A stretch of DNA of 64,000 nt from Caenorhabditis elegans. Taxonomy: Eukaryota > Nematoda > Chromadorea > Rhabditida > Rhabditidae. Shown piece by piece: positions 1 through 11,121 of this stretch (the stretch's first letter is position 1; each line of letters begins with the position of its first letter). The stretch is from contig NC_003283.11 of assembly GCF_000002985.6 (NCBI RefSeq), positions 19,779,501 through 19,843,500 on the forward strand, given 5' to 3'. The notes beneath the pieces were generated by a model. The model had not been told where the DNA came from, did no database searches, and was given only the letters and a program-made list of their open reading frames with translations. The position numbers and the translations under genes are program-made.

Positions 1-39
1 TTTCCAAGATCACTTCAAAAGACGAAAAACCAATTTTTC

Positions 40-110
40 CCAAACTACAGTAATCCTACAGTAGCCCTACAGTACCCCTACAGTACTACTACACTACCCC
101 GACCATGTCC
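40..110. repeat. CTACAGTA-type dispersed repeat
   Basis: Several imperfect copies of a motif like CCTACAGTA(C/A) follow each other. The same motif, in either orientation, recurs near 11.9-12.1, 31.5-31.8, 39.1 and 51.7-52.0 kb. I see no gene in the first 600 bases. Confidence 0.7.
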
Positions 111-622
111 CGCCACTAACCTCAAACCAATATTCCTTCAACAGCCTGAAACACTTTGCAAGTGTGACGTCATAGACTACAAACTACAATTGTAACATCC
201 TCCATGTATTTTTTTATATATATAAGTAATGATTTTCTTAACGATGAATGTTTTCGTATAGTCGAAATTAAAACTGATTTTCAGTAAACTTTGGTGTTTA
301 ACTTGAAGGTTTAAAAGTCCAAACCATTTATTTTTGAAAATCAAAAAAAAAACAATGTTTTGTAACACGGAAGCATTTCTGATAAATTATGTGATCATCA
401 TCACCAGAATTGTACCTTATTTTTGCTCTCCAGAACAAGGAACGGAACGCCTCCAATTATGAATGTAATATGAAGAAATCAAAACAGATACAATTTTCTC
501 ACCGTTTGCAAGAATTGTTGTTATTGCCCGCCGGCTATAATTCATTATTACACAACACGGAAATAATAATCAAATGCAGTATAAATTGATTTCTTCCAGG
601 TGGGAAAAATTTAGATTCCGCA

Positions 623-2032
623 ATGAATCGTCTGTTGGAATATGGTAGTGTTGAAGCTATACCCTATTACAACTGCTCCCATAAAAATTTCACGGAATGG
701 GAGAAGACTGGACAGAAACGACCGTATTTTGGATGGCCATTGGTCGTTTTTGGGGTCCTCGTGGAGTTGTTGTACATTCCTGTTATCTATATTATATTTA
801 AAACCAAACTTATCAGACATCCGTGCTATAAAATAATTGTTCTATTGGCTCTAATTGATATGAGTGCAACTTGCTGCAGTTGTCTTTTTACCGGGTCTAT
901 GCTGATTATGGGAACCGTGTTCTGCATGTATCCAACGTTTACTTATGTGGCTGGAGGAATTGCATTAAGTGAGTCTTTTAGATTAAGTGAACATTTTAAA
1001 TCTCTTCTATTTTCGAACTGTCAACGTCTCCTGGATCGGTATTATGCAAATTTTATTCTAATGAAAAAAAAAATCATCAGAATAAATTTTACCGAATATA
1101 TATTCTAGTAGCTTATAAATTTTTCAGATACCTGGTGCATGGCGTGTGCAGCTACCATGTCCCTATTTTCCAATCGGATAATAAGTATTGGCTTCAGGAA
1201 GTATGCAGATGTAATCGAGAAGAAACTCGCCTATACTTCAATCAGTTTTGTACTTTTCTATGGATTCTACATCTGTTGGTTTTCACCTACAATTGTGTTC
1301 AATTCAGTATTTATGGCATGGATTCCTGATCCATTATCTGAGGAAGTACCCAGTAAAGAGGCAGCTGCAGTGATATTTTTTATTTTTGAAATTTCAACTT
1401 TTTGATGTGTCAATGTTTAAAGGATAAGATTAACAAAATAGTTTCAGTACGAAAACCCCATTCATGTGTGGAATAATTGGGTTTTTGTGACATGTATGCT
1501 CATTTTATTCTCTGTGTATTTTGCAATGGTAAAACGTCTGGCAAAGGGACAGAACTCAAAGGCTTCCAGATCGGTGAGGAGAAGTTCAAACTGAGTACAC
1601 GTGCACTAGCAGAAAACATGGCAAACTTTCATTTCGAAAAAAGTTAAAACACTAGCCATTTACTTTTTGAATCCTCTATCACATTAACTTATCAATCCAA
1701 ATAAGAAAATCTTTCAGATTTTCATTCAATGCTCAATAATTTGCTTCTTCAACACCGGAGCTGCTATTGTCTGCAATGCTGTGGCAATCGTAACCCCTTC
1801 CGATTGGATTATTGTATTCGGACAAATATGCTGGTCATGTAATCATGCATGTCCAGCTATTTGATATGTAACTTTAAATAGCAATGAATTCTTGAAAACT
1901 GTGTTCAGAGTCACTTTGGCACCTGTGAGCTTGATAAAGGAGTTATTGAATAAGAATAATTTGTTTTCAGAAAGTAGAGGATGCTACAACAAGTGTTGCG
2001 AGGAAGAGCACAATTTCAATTTTAAAACATAA
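623..2032 (+). pseudogene. srt chemoreceptor copy A, truncated by a stop codon
   Basis: A serpentine receptor class T (7TM GPCR, Srt family) copy. Phased exons are 623-968, 1128-1369, 1448-1573 and 1718 onward. It has the same N-terminus as the intact copy at 4629 (MNRLLEYGSVEAIPYYNCS), TM segments, and the Srt-type stretch GTVFCMYPTFTYVAGG. In exon 4, after ICWSCNHACPAI, a TGA at 1862-1864 ends the frame at 286 residues. The downstream remnant also lacks a few bases next to EFLK compared with the intact copy. SRT proteins are nematode chemosensory receptors in ciliary membranes. A short product ending just after TM7 is possible, but loss of the conserved tail and last exon argues for a dying gene. 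An AATAAA lies near 2140. Confidence 0.62.
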
Positions 2033-2039
2033 TATCAAT

Positions 2040-2600
2040 TTTAAGATATGGTATTCTTGATTTTGATTTGAAGCGCCCGACATCTAACAGGTTTTGCATG
2101 CATCCACAATTGTAACTTTAAAATGGATGACAAAACGTAAATAAAAATTTTCCACTGTTTCTGTCAATAAACAAAGCTAGAGCAGGATTGGAAGTTGTAG
2201 AGAAAGTGTGACTCAAAACATTTCCGACAAATTTCTTAAAGTAGAGTAGTCCCAAAAACCAATCAGTAAATTAAATTTATGAACTTTCCCATTCGGGGAT
2301 GGTTAGAAGCTGGTTTTCAAACATTCAAAAAAATATTCCAGGAGTTTCCACGAGCATCGACAAAGTTTTTTGATTCTATTAGTTGATATCCTGAGCTTTT
2401 CAATGACATGATTTTTGGATTTTTTTTTCAATGATTGGGTGCTCCTGACAATTATGACGTCACATTCATTTAATCTAGGAATGCCAATTTATTTAATTTT
2501 AAAGAGATAATATATGTTCAAAGGCCATGAAAATTGAGCGAACATCTTATTTTAAAAAGCTACATTTTTGTGGCCAAATTTTCAAATTTCTGCTGTTTCA
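2040..2600. other. Duplicated 3' flank of the srt unit, no gene
   Basis: This stretch aligns with 6480-7075 downstream of the second srt copy. Shared pieces include the GACATCTA(A/G)CAGGTTT, aataaa-tttTCCACT and TTTCTGCTGTTTCAAG segments. The srt duplication therefore carried its 3' flank. No coding signal seen. Confidence 0.6.
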
Positions 2601-2902
2601 AGTGTCTCCTTTATGATGATTCATGACAATGAATATGATATTCTATGAACTTTTAAGTATTGTCACTCCGGCTCCATGGATTCTGGCTTTTGGCCAAATA
2701 TGTTGGACATGTAATCATGCATGTCCGGCTATAATGTATGTCACATTGAATGAAACTATCCGTAGGAAATTCTTGAAACTCATGTTTGGAGCAAGATATT
2801 CGCAAGTAATTTGATGAAGTTAATGAACTCGCTGAAAATAAAAATGGATCTGAATTTCAGAAAGTCCGCGACACAATTGCTTCAAGCACTGCACAAAAAT
2901 GA
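2600..2902 (+). pseudogene. srt 3'-exon fragment
   Basis: This remnant of the last two srt exons reads AIV/SIVTPAPWILAFGQICW, then TCNHACPAIMYVTLN and IRRKFLK. A GT donor follows at about 2811, and a final exon KVRDTIASSTAQK-stop lies at 2861-2902. It matches the end of the intact gene at 6135-6442. There is no splice acceptor or upstream exons, so it is a truncated duplicate. Confidence 0.6.
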
Positions 2903-3662
2903 AGTTCTGTTGTTCAATGAAATACTTTTTTCCATAACTTCATAGATAATATTGCATCGAATTCCCCCATTTTTTTGAAAACATTGATCGATATTATTTA
3001 CAATTAAGATCAATTGATATAGTCGAATTAACTCTTGAACACATAAATATTTATGGTAGTTGTTTTTTTTTTGTTTGCGTTTAAATTTTAAAAATATTTT
3101 TTGTTCTTAAACGTGAAATAAGCATGCTTTGTTATAAATATCAATCAAAATGAGTATTTCATTAAACAATAATTGTATTCAGTACACAAATATTTGATTT
3201 CATGACCGTTCTCACGAGCATATCTGCGATTTATTGGCTTCGCAGTGGGCTGAGGCGTAGATTCTGAAAAAAAAAGGAGTTTCTTACATGCGACTGCGGC
3301 GCTCCTGTTCAGTTCCAACAAAAAACAGTTCCAACAAAAACGTCTCAGAAAATATGAACAACTTGAAAATGTATTTATTTAGGTTTCAATTATTTTAAAG
3401 AAAAAATTGCGTATATTAAAATGATGGATTTATTTTTTCGTATCACCTAGAAAAGTATAGAACAACGTTTCCAGCAGGGCTGTGCGGCTCTTTGAAAACT
3501 CCGACTTTTTAATGTATAGTACAACAATTTTTACCGTTTTAGATGCTAACTAATTAAATTACACAAAAATCTGAATTACTGTTTCAAATGTGTATCAAAT
3601 GTGTAAAACAGGAACAATTTTTGATATCATAATAATGAGGAGCATTAAAATCAATTTTACCG
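2903..3662. other. Intergenic, AT-rich
   Basis: No ORF, RNA gene or repeat that I can support. It is plain AT-rich spacer between srt fragments. Confidence 0.5.
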
Positions 3663-3957
3663 TGTATATTTCCTAGTAGCTTATAATAATTTTTGCATAG
3701 CGTGTGCCGTCACTATGTCCCTATTCTCCAATCGGACCATAAGTGTTGGCTTCAGAAAGTATGCAGATGTAATTGAGAAGAAACTGGCATATACTTCAAC
3801 CAGTTTTGTACTTCTTTATGGATTCTATATTTATTGGTTTACACCCACAATTGTATATAATTCTGTATTTATGGCTTGGATTCCTGATCCGAAAACTCCA
3901 TTCATGCGTGGAACAATTCGGGTTTTGCAATTATATCATTTAGAAAAATTAAATTAA
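3663..3957 (+). pseudogene. srt internal-exon fragment with fused exons
   Basis: This matches exon 2 of the srt genes (MSLFSNRTISVGFRKYADV, then EKKLAYTS and AWIPDP). It jumps directly from WIPDP into sequence homologous to exon 3 (the ...CCATTCATG(C/T)GTGGAA region) and ends at a stop after LYHLEKLN. The SEEVPSKEAAA codons and the intron are deleted. The exon 2 acceptor (TTTTTCAG in the other copies) is also gone. It is a third copy of the same region, so the array once held at least three srt units. Confidence 0.6.
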
Positions 3958-4628
3958 AGAAAAAACATTTAAAAGGTAATTTTGAAAAAAACGGCCGTCA
4001 AGAATCACGAAATATTTTTAATTCGGAAGTGTTTCTAAAGTTCGCATTTTGAAACAGTAATTTTTCCCAATTTTCACATTGGTCTATCACCATTCATGGT
4101 TATTTCGCAGAACTAAATAAACATTAAGATATATCTTCAAGTTTGGACCCGAAAATTTTAAACGTCTCCTTTTTTTCAAATATGTATATCAAAATGTAAA
4201 TGAATAAATTGTTACTTGAAGAACCAACATCATACTTTTAAAAATTCATCACATCAATCCGTGCCTACGTGCCTGCATCCCAGCCTACCTACGCGCCTAC
4301 ATCATGACTGCCTGTCTATGTGCCTACCTGCCTTCTTATGTCTTGCGTAATTAGTCTAAAAGAACATACGTCATCCAGACCACCATATCTTTAATCTCAA
4401 TTTCTCAATGACGTACATATTAATCCTAACTTTTAGCTCAATGCTTTCAATTCATGATATTTAGCTCCAAGAATTCTTTATGATAAAACAAAAAAGTTAT
4501 GTCTATGCCGTTTTTATCAATTACCTTAACCAGCAAAATATGCTAATCCTAAGAAAACATCTATTAGATTCAGCCACCAAGAACAGTATAAAATAACTTT
4601 TCTAGGTCGAAAAACTTCAGATTCCGCA
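3958..4628. other. Intergenic with GCCTAC-like low complexity
   Basis: Mostly unannotated spacer. Positions 4255-4345 hold about a dozen degenerate copies of a GCCTAC/TGCCTNC motif. The end (about 4585-4628) carries GTATAAAA and a TTTTCTAG acceptor-like site 5' of the next srt start, paralleled at 580-622 in copy A. Confidence 0.4.
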
Positions 4629-6442
4629 ATGAATCGTCTGCTGGAATACGGTAGTGTTGAAGCAATTCCCTATTACAACTGCTCCCATAAAAATTTCACG
4701 GAATGGGAGAAGACTGGACAGAAACGACCGTATTTCGGATGGCCACTGGTAGTTTTTGGAGTCCTCGTGGAGTTGTTGTACATTCCTGTTATCTATATTA
4801 TATTTAAAACCAAACTTATCAGACATCCGTGCTATAAAATAATTGTTCTATTGGCCCTAATTGACATTACTGCGACTTGCTGTAGTTGCCTGATTACTGG
4901 ACCGATGCTGATTATGGGTACCGTGTTCTGCATGTATCCAACGTTTACTTATGTGGCTGGAGGAATTGCAATAAGTAAGTTTACTGTAATAAATAAAGAT
5001 CTAGTCGGGGCAACTGACGTTAACCGCAAAAAATGCAGACAAATAGACAACTCTGTTTCAAATAGTGCTTAATAAAAAATGCAAAGATCAAAATGATGTA
5101 TCTCTCATTTCTTATCGCCTGCAAAAGTATAAAACAACGTTTTCGGTAGCATCAGACAATTCCGGGGTACTTAATCACTTTTTTTGACATGCTATCCTGA
5201 GTGATTCTAAAGCTCAGTATACGTCAGGCGCATCATTCATTCAGAATTGGCAAAGCGTCAAAATAGACTTTACCAATCACATTTTCTGGGAGCTTATAAG
5301 TTTTTCAGGTACCTGGTGTATGGCATGTGCCGCCACCACGTCTCTATTTTCCAATCGGATCATCAGTATTGGCTTCAGGAAGTATGCAGATGTAATCGAG
5401 AAGAAACTCGCCTATACTTCAATCAGTTTTGTACTTTTCTATGGATTCTACATTTGTTGGTTTACACCCACAACTGCGTATAATTCTGTATTTATGGCAT
5501 GGATTCCTGATCCATTATCTGAGGAAGTACCCAGTAAAGAGGCAGCTGCAATGGTAACTTATTTGGAATATTTTTTTGCAGTTTCAACTTTTTATTAAAC
5601 CAATGTCTAACTTCAATTACTATTTCAGAATTAATAAGAAAACAGTCCTCAGAGATTAAAAAACGTTTCAGTACAAACACACCATTCTACCGTGGAACAA
5701 TTGGATTTTTGTGGCATGCATGTTCATTTTATTTTCTGTGTATTTTATAATGGTAAAACGGATGGCGAAGGGACAGAAATCAAAGGCTTCCAGATCAGTG
5801 AGTCAGACATTTTACCAGTTCCCGATAGATTATTTTTCTGTTCTCCACGCTACCAGTATTTTTTTAAATTCTAGTCTTTGAAAAAAATTGGAAAAATATA
5901 TAGGAGTTTCAAGATAGTTGTATATTTGAGACCAACATGCTGTGCTTTTAATATTTATTTTTTTTTAATTTTAATTTTAAAATGTCTTTTTTGTTTGCAA
6001 TTGAACACGATATGTCTGAGAGGACAGTAATAACTAAGTGTCAAGTTTAAAATCAAAAAGTTGGAACAGTAGTTATTTTGTTTTTGAATCTTCTATCACA
6101 TTAACTTATCAATCCAAATAAGAAAATCTTTCAGATTTTCATTCAATGCTCCATAATTTGCTTCTTCAATACCGGAACTGCTTTGGTCTACAACGCGCTA
6201 GCAATTGTAACCCCTGCTGAATGGATTCTTGCATTTGGACAAATATGTTGGACATGTAATCATGCAAGTCCTGCTATTATATATGTCTCTTTAAATAGCA
6301 CTATCCGCAGGGAATTCTTGAAAATTGTGTTCCGAAACACTTTGGCACCGGTAAATTTAATTTTTGGAATTTCTGAATTAAAATCTCTTGTTTTCAGAAA
6401 GTGGAAGATGCTACAACAGGTGTTGCAAAGAACACGATTTAA
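4629..6442 (+). CDS. Serpentine receptor class T (SRT) GPCR, intact copy B
   Basis: A complete Srt-family 7TM chemoreceptor of 325 residues. Exons are 4629-4974, 5309-5553, 5672-5797, 6135-6350 and 6398-6442; all junctions are GT/AG and the phases close on a stop (978 nt). The extracellular N-terminus has YYNCS and NFTEW glycosylation sites. TM1 is about residues 37-57 (WPLVVFGVLVELLYIPVIYI), followed by CYKIIVLLALIDI in TM2 and MYPTFTYVAGG in TM3. The intracellular loop is SNRIISIGFRKYADVIEKK, TM6-TM7 is FGQICWTCNHASPA, and the tail is EDATTGVAKNTI. Length fits the family (about 330). Family knowledge: candidate odorant receptors expressed in sensory neurons; the ligand is unknown. An AATAAA at 6602-6607 is a likely poly(A) signal. 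I cannot assign the srt number. Confidence 0.85.
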
Positions 6443-7078
6443 AATCAATTTTGTAATGTAATTTTTTTTAGTTTTGTTCTGACATCTAGCAGGTTTCGCC
6501 GAAAAGTTTAAATATCCATCTGATACATTGCATAGCCTACATACCTTGAAATTTGTATCTGCATTGAAAAAATGTAATTGTAATATGGATGACAAAAAGT
6601 GAATAAAACTTTTCCACTATTTATGTCAGTTAACAAAGCTTGGGCAGGATTGGATGTTGTAGTGGGCGACATCAAGACTGTGACCTCAAAACATTTTCAA
6701 CAAACTTCTTAAAACCCCCAACCCCCAAGTAGACCCAAAAACCGATCATAAAATTAATTTTTTGAATTTTTCCAGTTGGAGGATGGTCAGCAGTTAGTTT
6801 TCAAACATTCAAAGAAATATTCCAGGAGCTTCTATTTGAGTTTTCTGTTAAAATCAGCAAAATAAGGTACATTTCTGGTGTTGGTGATTACTTGATCTTC
6901 ACTAATTGATTAGTGAAAAAATTGTGAAACGCAGAGAAAAAATATTTGACCAATAATTGCGGGCTCCTGAAAATAATGACGTCACACTTGTTTAATCAAG
7001 AAATTCCAGTTTTTTATAATGTCATTTTAAGAACCTACATTTTTTGGAGTTAAATTTTCAAATTTCTGCTGTTTCAAG

Positions 7079-7550
7079 TAGGGCTGGCCAACCGGACGTC
7101 CGGTTTTTTCGAACGTCCGGATTTGGGAAGAGCGGTGCCCAGAACTTCTGGATGTCCGCTTTCCGGATAAGGAGACCCGGGAACTCCTTTTCAAAATTGG
7201 GCCACGCCCACATGGATGCTGGCAAGTTTTCCAGTCAGGGGGACTTATGTGAACGTATATCCCGACATTTTCTGGGTTCCGCGCCTCACTGTGAAAGTGC
7301 CCACACTAGTGTGCGCGTTTTTATAGTGAGCGGCGGAACCCAGAAAATGTCGGGATATAGGTTCACATAAGTCCCCTGCCGAAAAAAATTTTCCAGCATC
7401 ATTTGCCACCCACGGGTCTCCATGTGGGCGTGGCCTAATTTTGAAAAGGGGTTTCCGGATCTCCTTCTCCGGAAAACCGGACGTCCGTTGTCCGGAAGTC
7501 CGGATTCGGACGTCCGGTTTCGTCCGGATTAGTCCGGATGGCCAGCCCTA
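7079..7550. mobile_element. hAT-like miniature element (fold-back) with 8-bp TSD
   Basis: Perfect 12-bp terminal inverted repeats, TAGGGCTGGCCA at 7079-7090 and its complement at 7539-7550, are flanked by an exact 8-bp duplication GTTTCAAG (7071-7078 and 7551-7558). The 472-bp body is itself a long palindrome: ACTTATGTGAACGTATATCCCGACATT near 7242 is mirrored near 7330-7375. An 8-bp TSD is typical of hAT elements. It has no transposase, so it is non-autonomous. The homologous uninterrupted site is seen at about 2592-2612. Confidence 0.88.
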
Positions 7551-7559
7551 GTTTCAAGT

Positions 7560-8293
7560 GTCTCGATAGACCACAAGGGAGATGGTGTGTTAAGGTAAGG
7601 CTCAATGCCTATTGTACCTATATCCTATACCTTCAGGCATTCTACGGGAACAACAACCATGACGCCACAGAAGCCGCCTGCCAAGCTCAGGGAGCCAAGC
7701 TTTCTGGATTTCAAACTGCCGATTAATCAATGCGAGCTACACGTAAAGCCTTAAAATCCGCAGTTATTCCAGAAAATTCTCAGTTTCCAGACCTCCTCAG
7801 AGCCCTATCCCCCGGCGCTAACACAATAGCCTGGGTCGGTGGGATCAGAAAAGCCAGTTGCCCAACTGTTCAGTCTTGTACCCCGGCTAACAGTTATCAA
7901 TGGACAGATGGCCATACAAATGGCACCGCTGGCTTCACTTTTGCCGTTAATCAGCCTGATATTCATAGCGGGTAACTAGGATTTCAACGTGGTGTCCGGC
8001 TGTCTTGTTGCGGTTGATCTACAAAAAATGCGGGAATTTTTCCCCGTCTCTTCTCCCGCATTTCTCGGAGATCAAACCAACAAATCAAAATGAGATACTC
8101 GGACACCACGTGTACATTCCAATTCCAAATTTAATGCGCTTATAGAGTACAATTCTGTCTGACCCAACATGTACATGGCCAAGTCGACTGGGGCCTCACT
8201 TCTGCTCAATGGCACTTTTTCAATGGGAACTTGGATGATGTGGATTGCAGGATGGCACATAATACGTACTTGTGTGGAAAAGTTCCGAAATGA
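7560..8293 (+). pseudogene. C-type lectin-like pseudogene lacking its first exon
   Basis: It is homologous to the lectin at 10543-11748. Exon pieces are 7560-7594 (DRPQGRWCVK), 7637-7742, 7791-7971 (ANTIAWVGGIRKASC...) and 8146-8293 (VQFCLTQHVHGQ..., ending YLCGKVPK-stop). Splice sites remain usable, but the signal-peptide exon is absent. An in-frame TAA at 7724-7726 interrupts exon 2 after GFQTAD. Downstream phases still join (HSG to VQFC), so the stop is probably recent. C-type lectins are secreted carbohydrate-binding or immune proteins. AATAAA at 8303-8308. Confidence 0.65.
7988..8112. mobile_element. Short copy of the CACGTGGTGTC palindromic element in a lectin intron
   Basis: The ends read CGTGGTGTCCGGCTGTC and its inverted partner GACACCACGTG. 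Inside are GGTTGATCTACAAAAAATGCG and the complementary CCGCATTT-GGAGATCAAACC. It is internally deleted compared with the copy at 46190-46364. It is non-coding and also repeated at 10765-11121 and 46680-46820. Confidence 0.75.
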
Positions 8294-8384
8294 ATGCGGG
8301 TGAATAAAGAGTTATTGATTTTTTTTTGTACCAACAAGTTAAATGATAATAATGTGCTTGCCGGATGACCTTTGTATACAGGTA

Positions 8385-8915
8385 TACAGGTATTAGGTAT
8401 ATATGTATTGGTATAGTTATTAGATATATATGTATTAGGAATATAGTTCATAGGGATATATGCATTACGTATATAGTTATTAGGGATATAGTATTAGGGA
8501 TATAGTTATTATGTAATCAGGTAGTTATTTTGTATATAGCCATATGCATTATATGTATAGGCTTTAGGTAAATATGTATTATGTATATAGTTATTATGGA
8601 TATAGGCATTAGGTATATATGTATTAGGTACATAGATGTGTCGGAATTAGGTATACAGTTATTAGGGATATACGTATTAGGCATATTGGTATTAGGTATA
8701 TAATTATTAGGTATGGTATATATGCATTACGTATATAGTGATTAGGGATATATGTATTAGGTATATATGCATTAGGTTTATAGGTATTAGGTGCATAAAT
8801 GTGTAGGCACTAGGTGTATAGGCATTAGGTATGTGAGAATTAGATAAATATGTGTTATGTAAATAGGTTCCATATTGTTATATATATATTGGCCTATATA
8901 TAGGTATCATGTTCT
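8385..8915. repeat. ATTAGGTATATA minisatellite
   Basis: Dozens of degenerate units close to ATTAGG(T/G)ATATA, with internal changes such as GTATTAGGCATATT. It is intergenic between two lectin loci and has no coding potential. Confidence 0.85.
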
Positions 8916-9203
8916 CGCCGGCTGTCCTTTTGCAAACATTTTTGAAACTATGCAATTGCTCCAATTACATTTTATTTCTGTTGCTTTTCGAATCTATTTT
9001 TCCTACATTTTTTCAAATTCTTACTACAAAATACGCTATTTAACCTTTCGATAAAGACGCACTTGCTGATAATTGATAATTTGATGCATTATCGGTTTCA
9101 AAGTCATTCTACATAAAATGAACATAGTTTAATACTGATAACAATTAACATACATATATAAAGGTTTTACACGCAAAAAGTAACCTAAACACCACATTTC
9201 CAA

Positions 9204-9781
9204 ATGTTCCCGAAACTTCTTTTCTTGGCAATACTTATTCCATCATCACTAACCGATTGTCCTGACATTGATGGCCAAACCAGGGAAATCAAAGGAATAT
9301 GCTATAAATTTGTGACTTCTCTGATGAAATATGAAGATGCTCGTGATTGGTGTCATCATCATAACCCAGCTGGGCCTTCATGGCTAGCATATGTCCCTGA
9401 TCAGGAAACGAGTAATTTTTTGGCCGGTGAGTTTTAATAGTTTTATCTATTATAATTTAAGGTTTTTTTATAAGTACCTAATTTTTTTTAGTCTACGCCG
9501 GTTCAATATTTGGTGAAGGTTTCAAACACTTCTGGATAGGGCTCAATCGGGATCCTATTTCTAAAACCTTGTCCTGGGATACCGGTCTTTCAGTTTCCTA
9601 TACCAACTTTGGAAGTAACGTTGCACAAAACTACTTTTCTGAAAACATCACTAATACAAAGTGGAATACACTGGGAGATGATGAGGTACATAACTTTGTG
9701 TGCAGTTATAGGCCATCTACAGTACCTGCTACAGTAACCCGACAACCTCAAGCAAGACGGCTGGCAGCAATGAAGAATTGA
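9204..9781 (+). CDS. Small secreted C-type lectin-like protein
   Basis: Two exons, 9204-9426 and 9492-9781, joined in phase 1, give 170 residues. The signal peptide is MFPKLLFLAILIPSSLTDC. A single CTLD follows. Cys residues in GICYKF, ARDWCHHH and NFVCSY fit the conserved disulfides, and the core HFWIGLNRDP / WDTGLSVSYTNF matches the family's WIGL and W-D-G region. The canonical EPN/QPD plus WND calcium-binding set is not clear; NTKWNTLGDDEVHNFVC is the nearest match, so sugar binding is uncertain. It ends in a basic tail (RQPQARRLAAMKN). A TATATATAAAGG lies about 50 bp upstream of the start. Family knowledge: many worm clec genes are intestinal and infection-responsive. No operon partner. 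Confidence 0.75.
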
Positions 9782-9942
9782 GCCTAATGAAACATATTTT
9801 TAATTGTCGGAATTTTTTTTCAATATCGATTTTTTTTGCTTTTGGGAAATCCAGGTGTAACTATAAACAGTTTAAATTAAAAAAAAATAGTGATTGCGCC
9901 AAGAAATTACAAAAATCGATTTTTTACAACCTTACTAGACTA

Positions 9943-10145
9943 GGCTTAGGCTTAGGTTTGACCTAAGCCTTAGGCATAGCCACAGGCATAGGCTTAGGCT
10001 TATGCTAGGGTTTAGGCTTAGGCTCAGGTTCAGGCTTAGGCGTAGGCTTAGGCTCAGGCTTAGACTTCAAACTTAGGCTTAGTCTTAGTTTTGGGCTCAG
10101 GCTCAGGCTTAGGCCCAGGCTTAGGGTAAAGCTTGGACTAATGCC
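9943..10145. repeat. Interstitial telomeric array (TTAGGC)
   Basis: Degenerate tandem TTAGGC units on the plus strand (TTAGGCTTAGGTTTGACC at the start, with drifting TCAGGC variants). The hexamer is the nematode telomere repeat. Confidence 0.9.
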
Positions 10146-10764
10146 TACGATCAGGCTGGGCGGAAGAGAAAAAAGAAATTCCAGAAAATTCCAGCATTCA
10201 AAAATAGGGAAAAAACACGAAAATCGTTAAAAAAAGAAAAAAAATGGTATATTTACAAAAAGTTCCTTGAAAAGAGGGAAAAAACAAAAGAAATTTTTTC
10301 AAACTAATTATGATAAGTGGCAGTATTCATGGCAAATACCGATTCCGGTAATGTTCTTTGAAAATTTTAAAATCCAAGTTTTTTTGACGATAACTTTTGA
10401 TGGAACCATTAAAAATGAGCAATAAAAATGCGGAGGGAGCGATATAAATTCAGGAAAAGGAAGTGAAACAGGTTATAGTTTTCAGTTTTCATTTTGGAGC
10501 GTTGTATATTTCAAAAACTGATAGCAGTTCCTTTTTCCAGCTATGAAGCTTTTTCTCATCGCTTTTGGTATATCCTCGGTCTTTGCTCATTCTTTTTCTG
10601 GATCCTCTGATTCGGATGAAGGTCACAGTCATCGTGGTCGTGGACATAGGACACCCCGACCATCTGGACCAAAATCTTGTGAAAGTGGATGGACGGCCTT
10701 TGATAGACCACATGGGAGATGGTGTATTAAGGTGAGATTTTAGGAAAAAGCATTCAAATTTTTT

Positions 10765-11121
10765 CACGTGGTGTCAGGGAGTCTCATTGTGGTTTGATCT
10801 ACAAAAAATGCGGGAATTTTTCTCCCAGAAAAGTGTGACGTCAGCACACTCTTAACTAGGGCTCCGAGATGACTGAGGCGCAAAATGCGAGCCTCACGCC
10901 GACCTCACGCTGATGCCGCGCGCCGCTGTGTGTGCGCAACGTAGTGCGAAGTGGTGTTTGTTTGGAAGCGGCCGACACGTTCGGAGGTCCGCGCCTCACG
11001 CCGGCGCGGCAATCTCATGGGAGCCCTACTCTTAACCATGCGAAATCAGTTGAAAAGTCTGCGTCTCTTCTCCCGCAATTTTCGAAGGTCATACCAAAAT
11101 GGGACCCTTTGGCACCACATG
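10765..11121. mobile_element. CACGTGGTGTC palindromic element (outer, interrupted)
   Basis: It begins CACGTGGTGTCAGGGAG and ends TGGCACCACATG, with inverted inner arms around ATGCGGGAATTTTT and CTCCCGCAATTTTCG. It lies in the first intron of the lectin and is split by the nested element at 10857-11028. Confidence 0.8.
10857..11028. mobile_element. Nested hAT-like miniature element
   Basis: Ends TAGGGCTCC at 10857 and GGAGCCCTA at 11020-11028, bounded by an exact 8-bp duplication CTCTTAAC (10849-10856 and 11029-11036). The empty-site sequence CACTCTTAACCATGCG is visible in the intact sister element at 46262-46284, which proves the insertion. It is GC-rich (many GCGCC, CACGCCG) unlike its surroundings. 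Confidence 0.88.

Noticed and set aside
7066-7079. CTGTTTCA motif (also near 2596 and 3570), as in piRNA (21U-RNA) promoters
   Set aside because: The 8-mer alone is common in AT-rich DNA. There is no spaced downstream YRNT start pattern or cluster, and other evidence does not point to the chromosome IV piRNA regions.
7044-7370. 108-residue plus-strand ORF
   Set aside because: It spans the border of the hAT-like fold-back element and encodes element sequence only.
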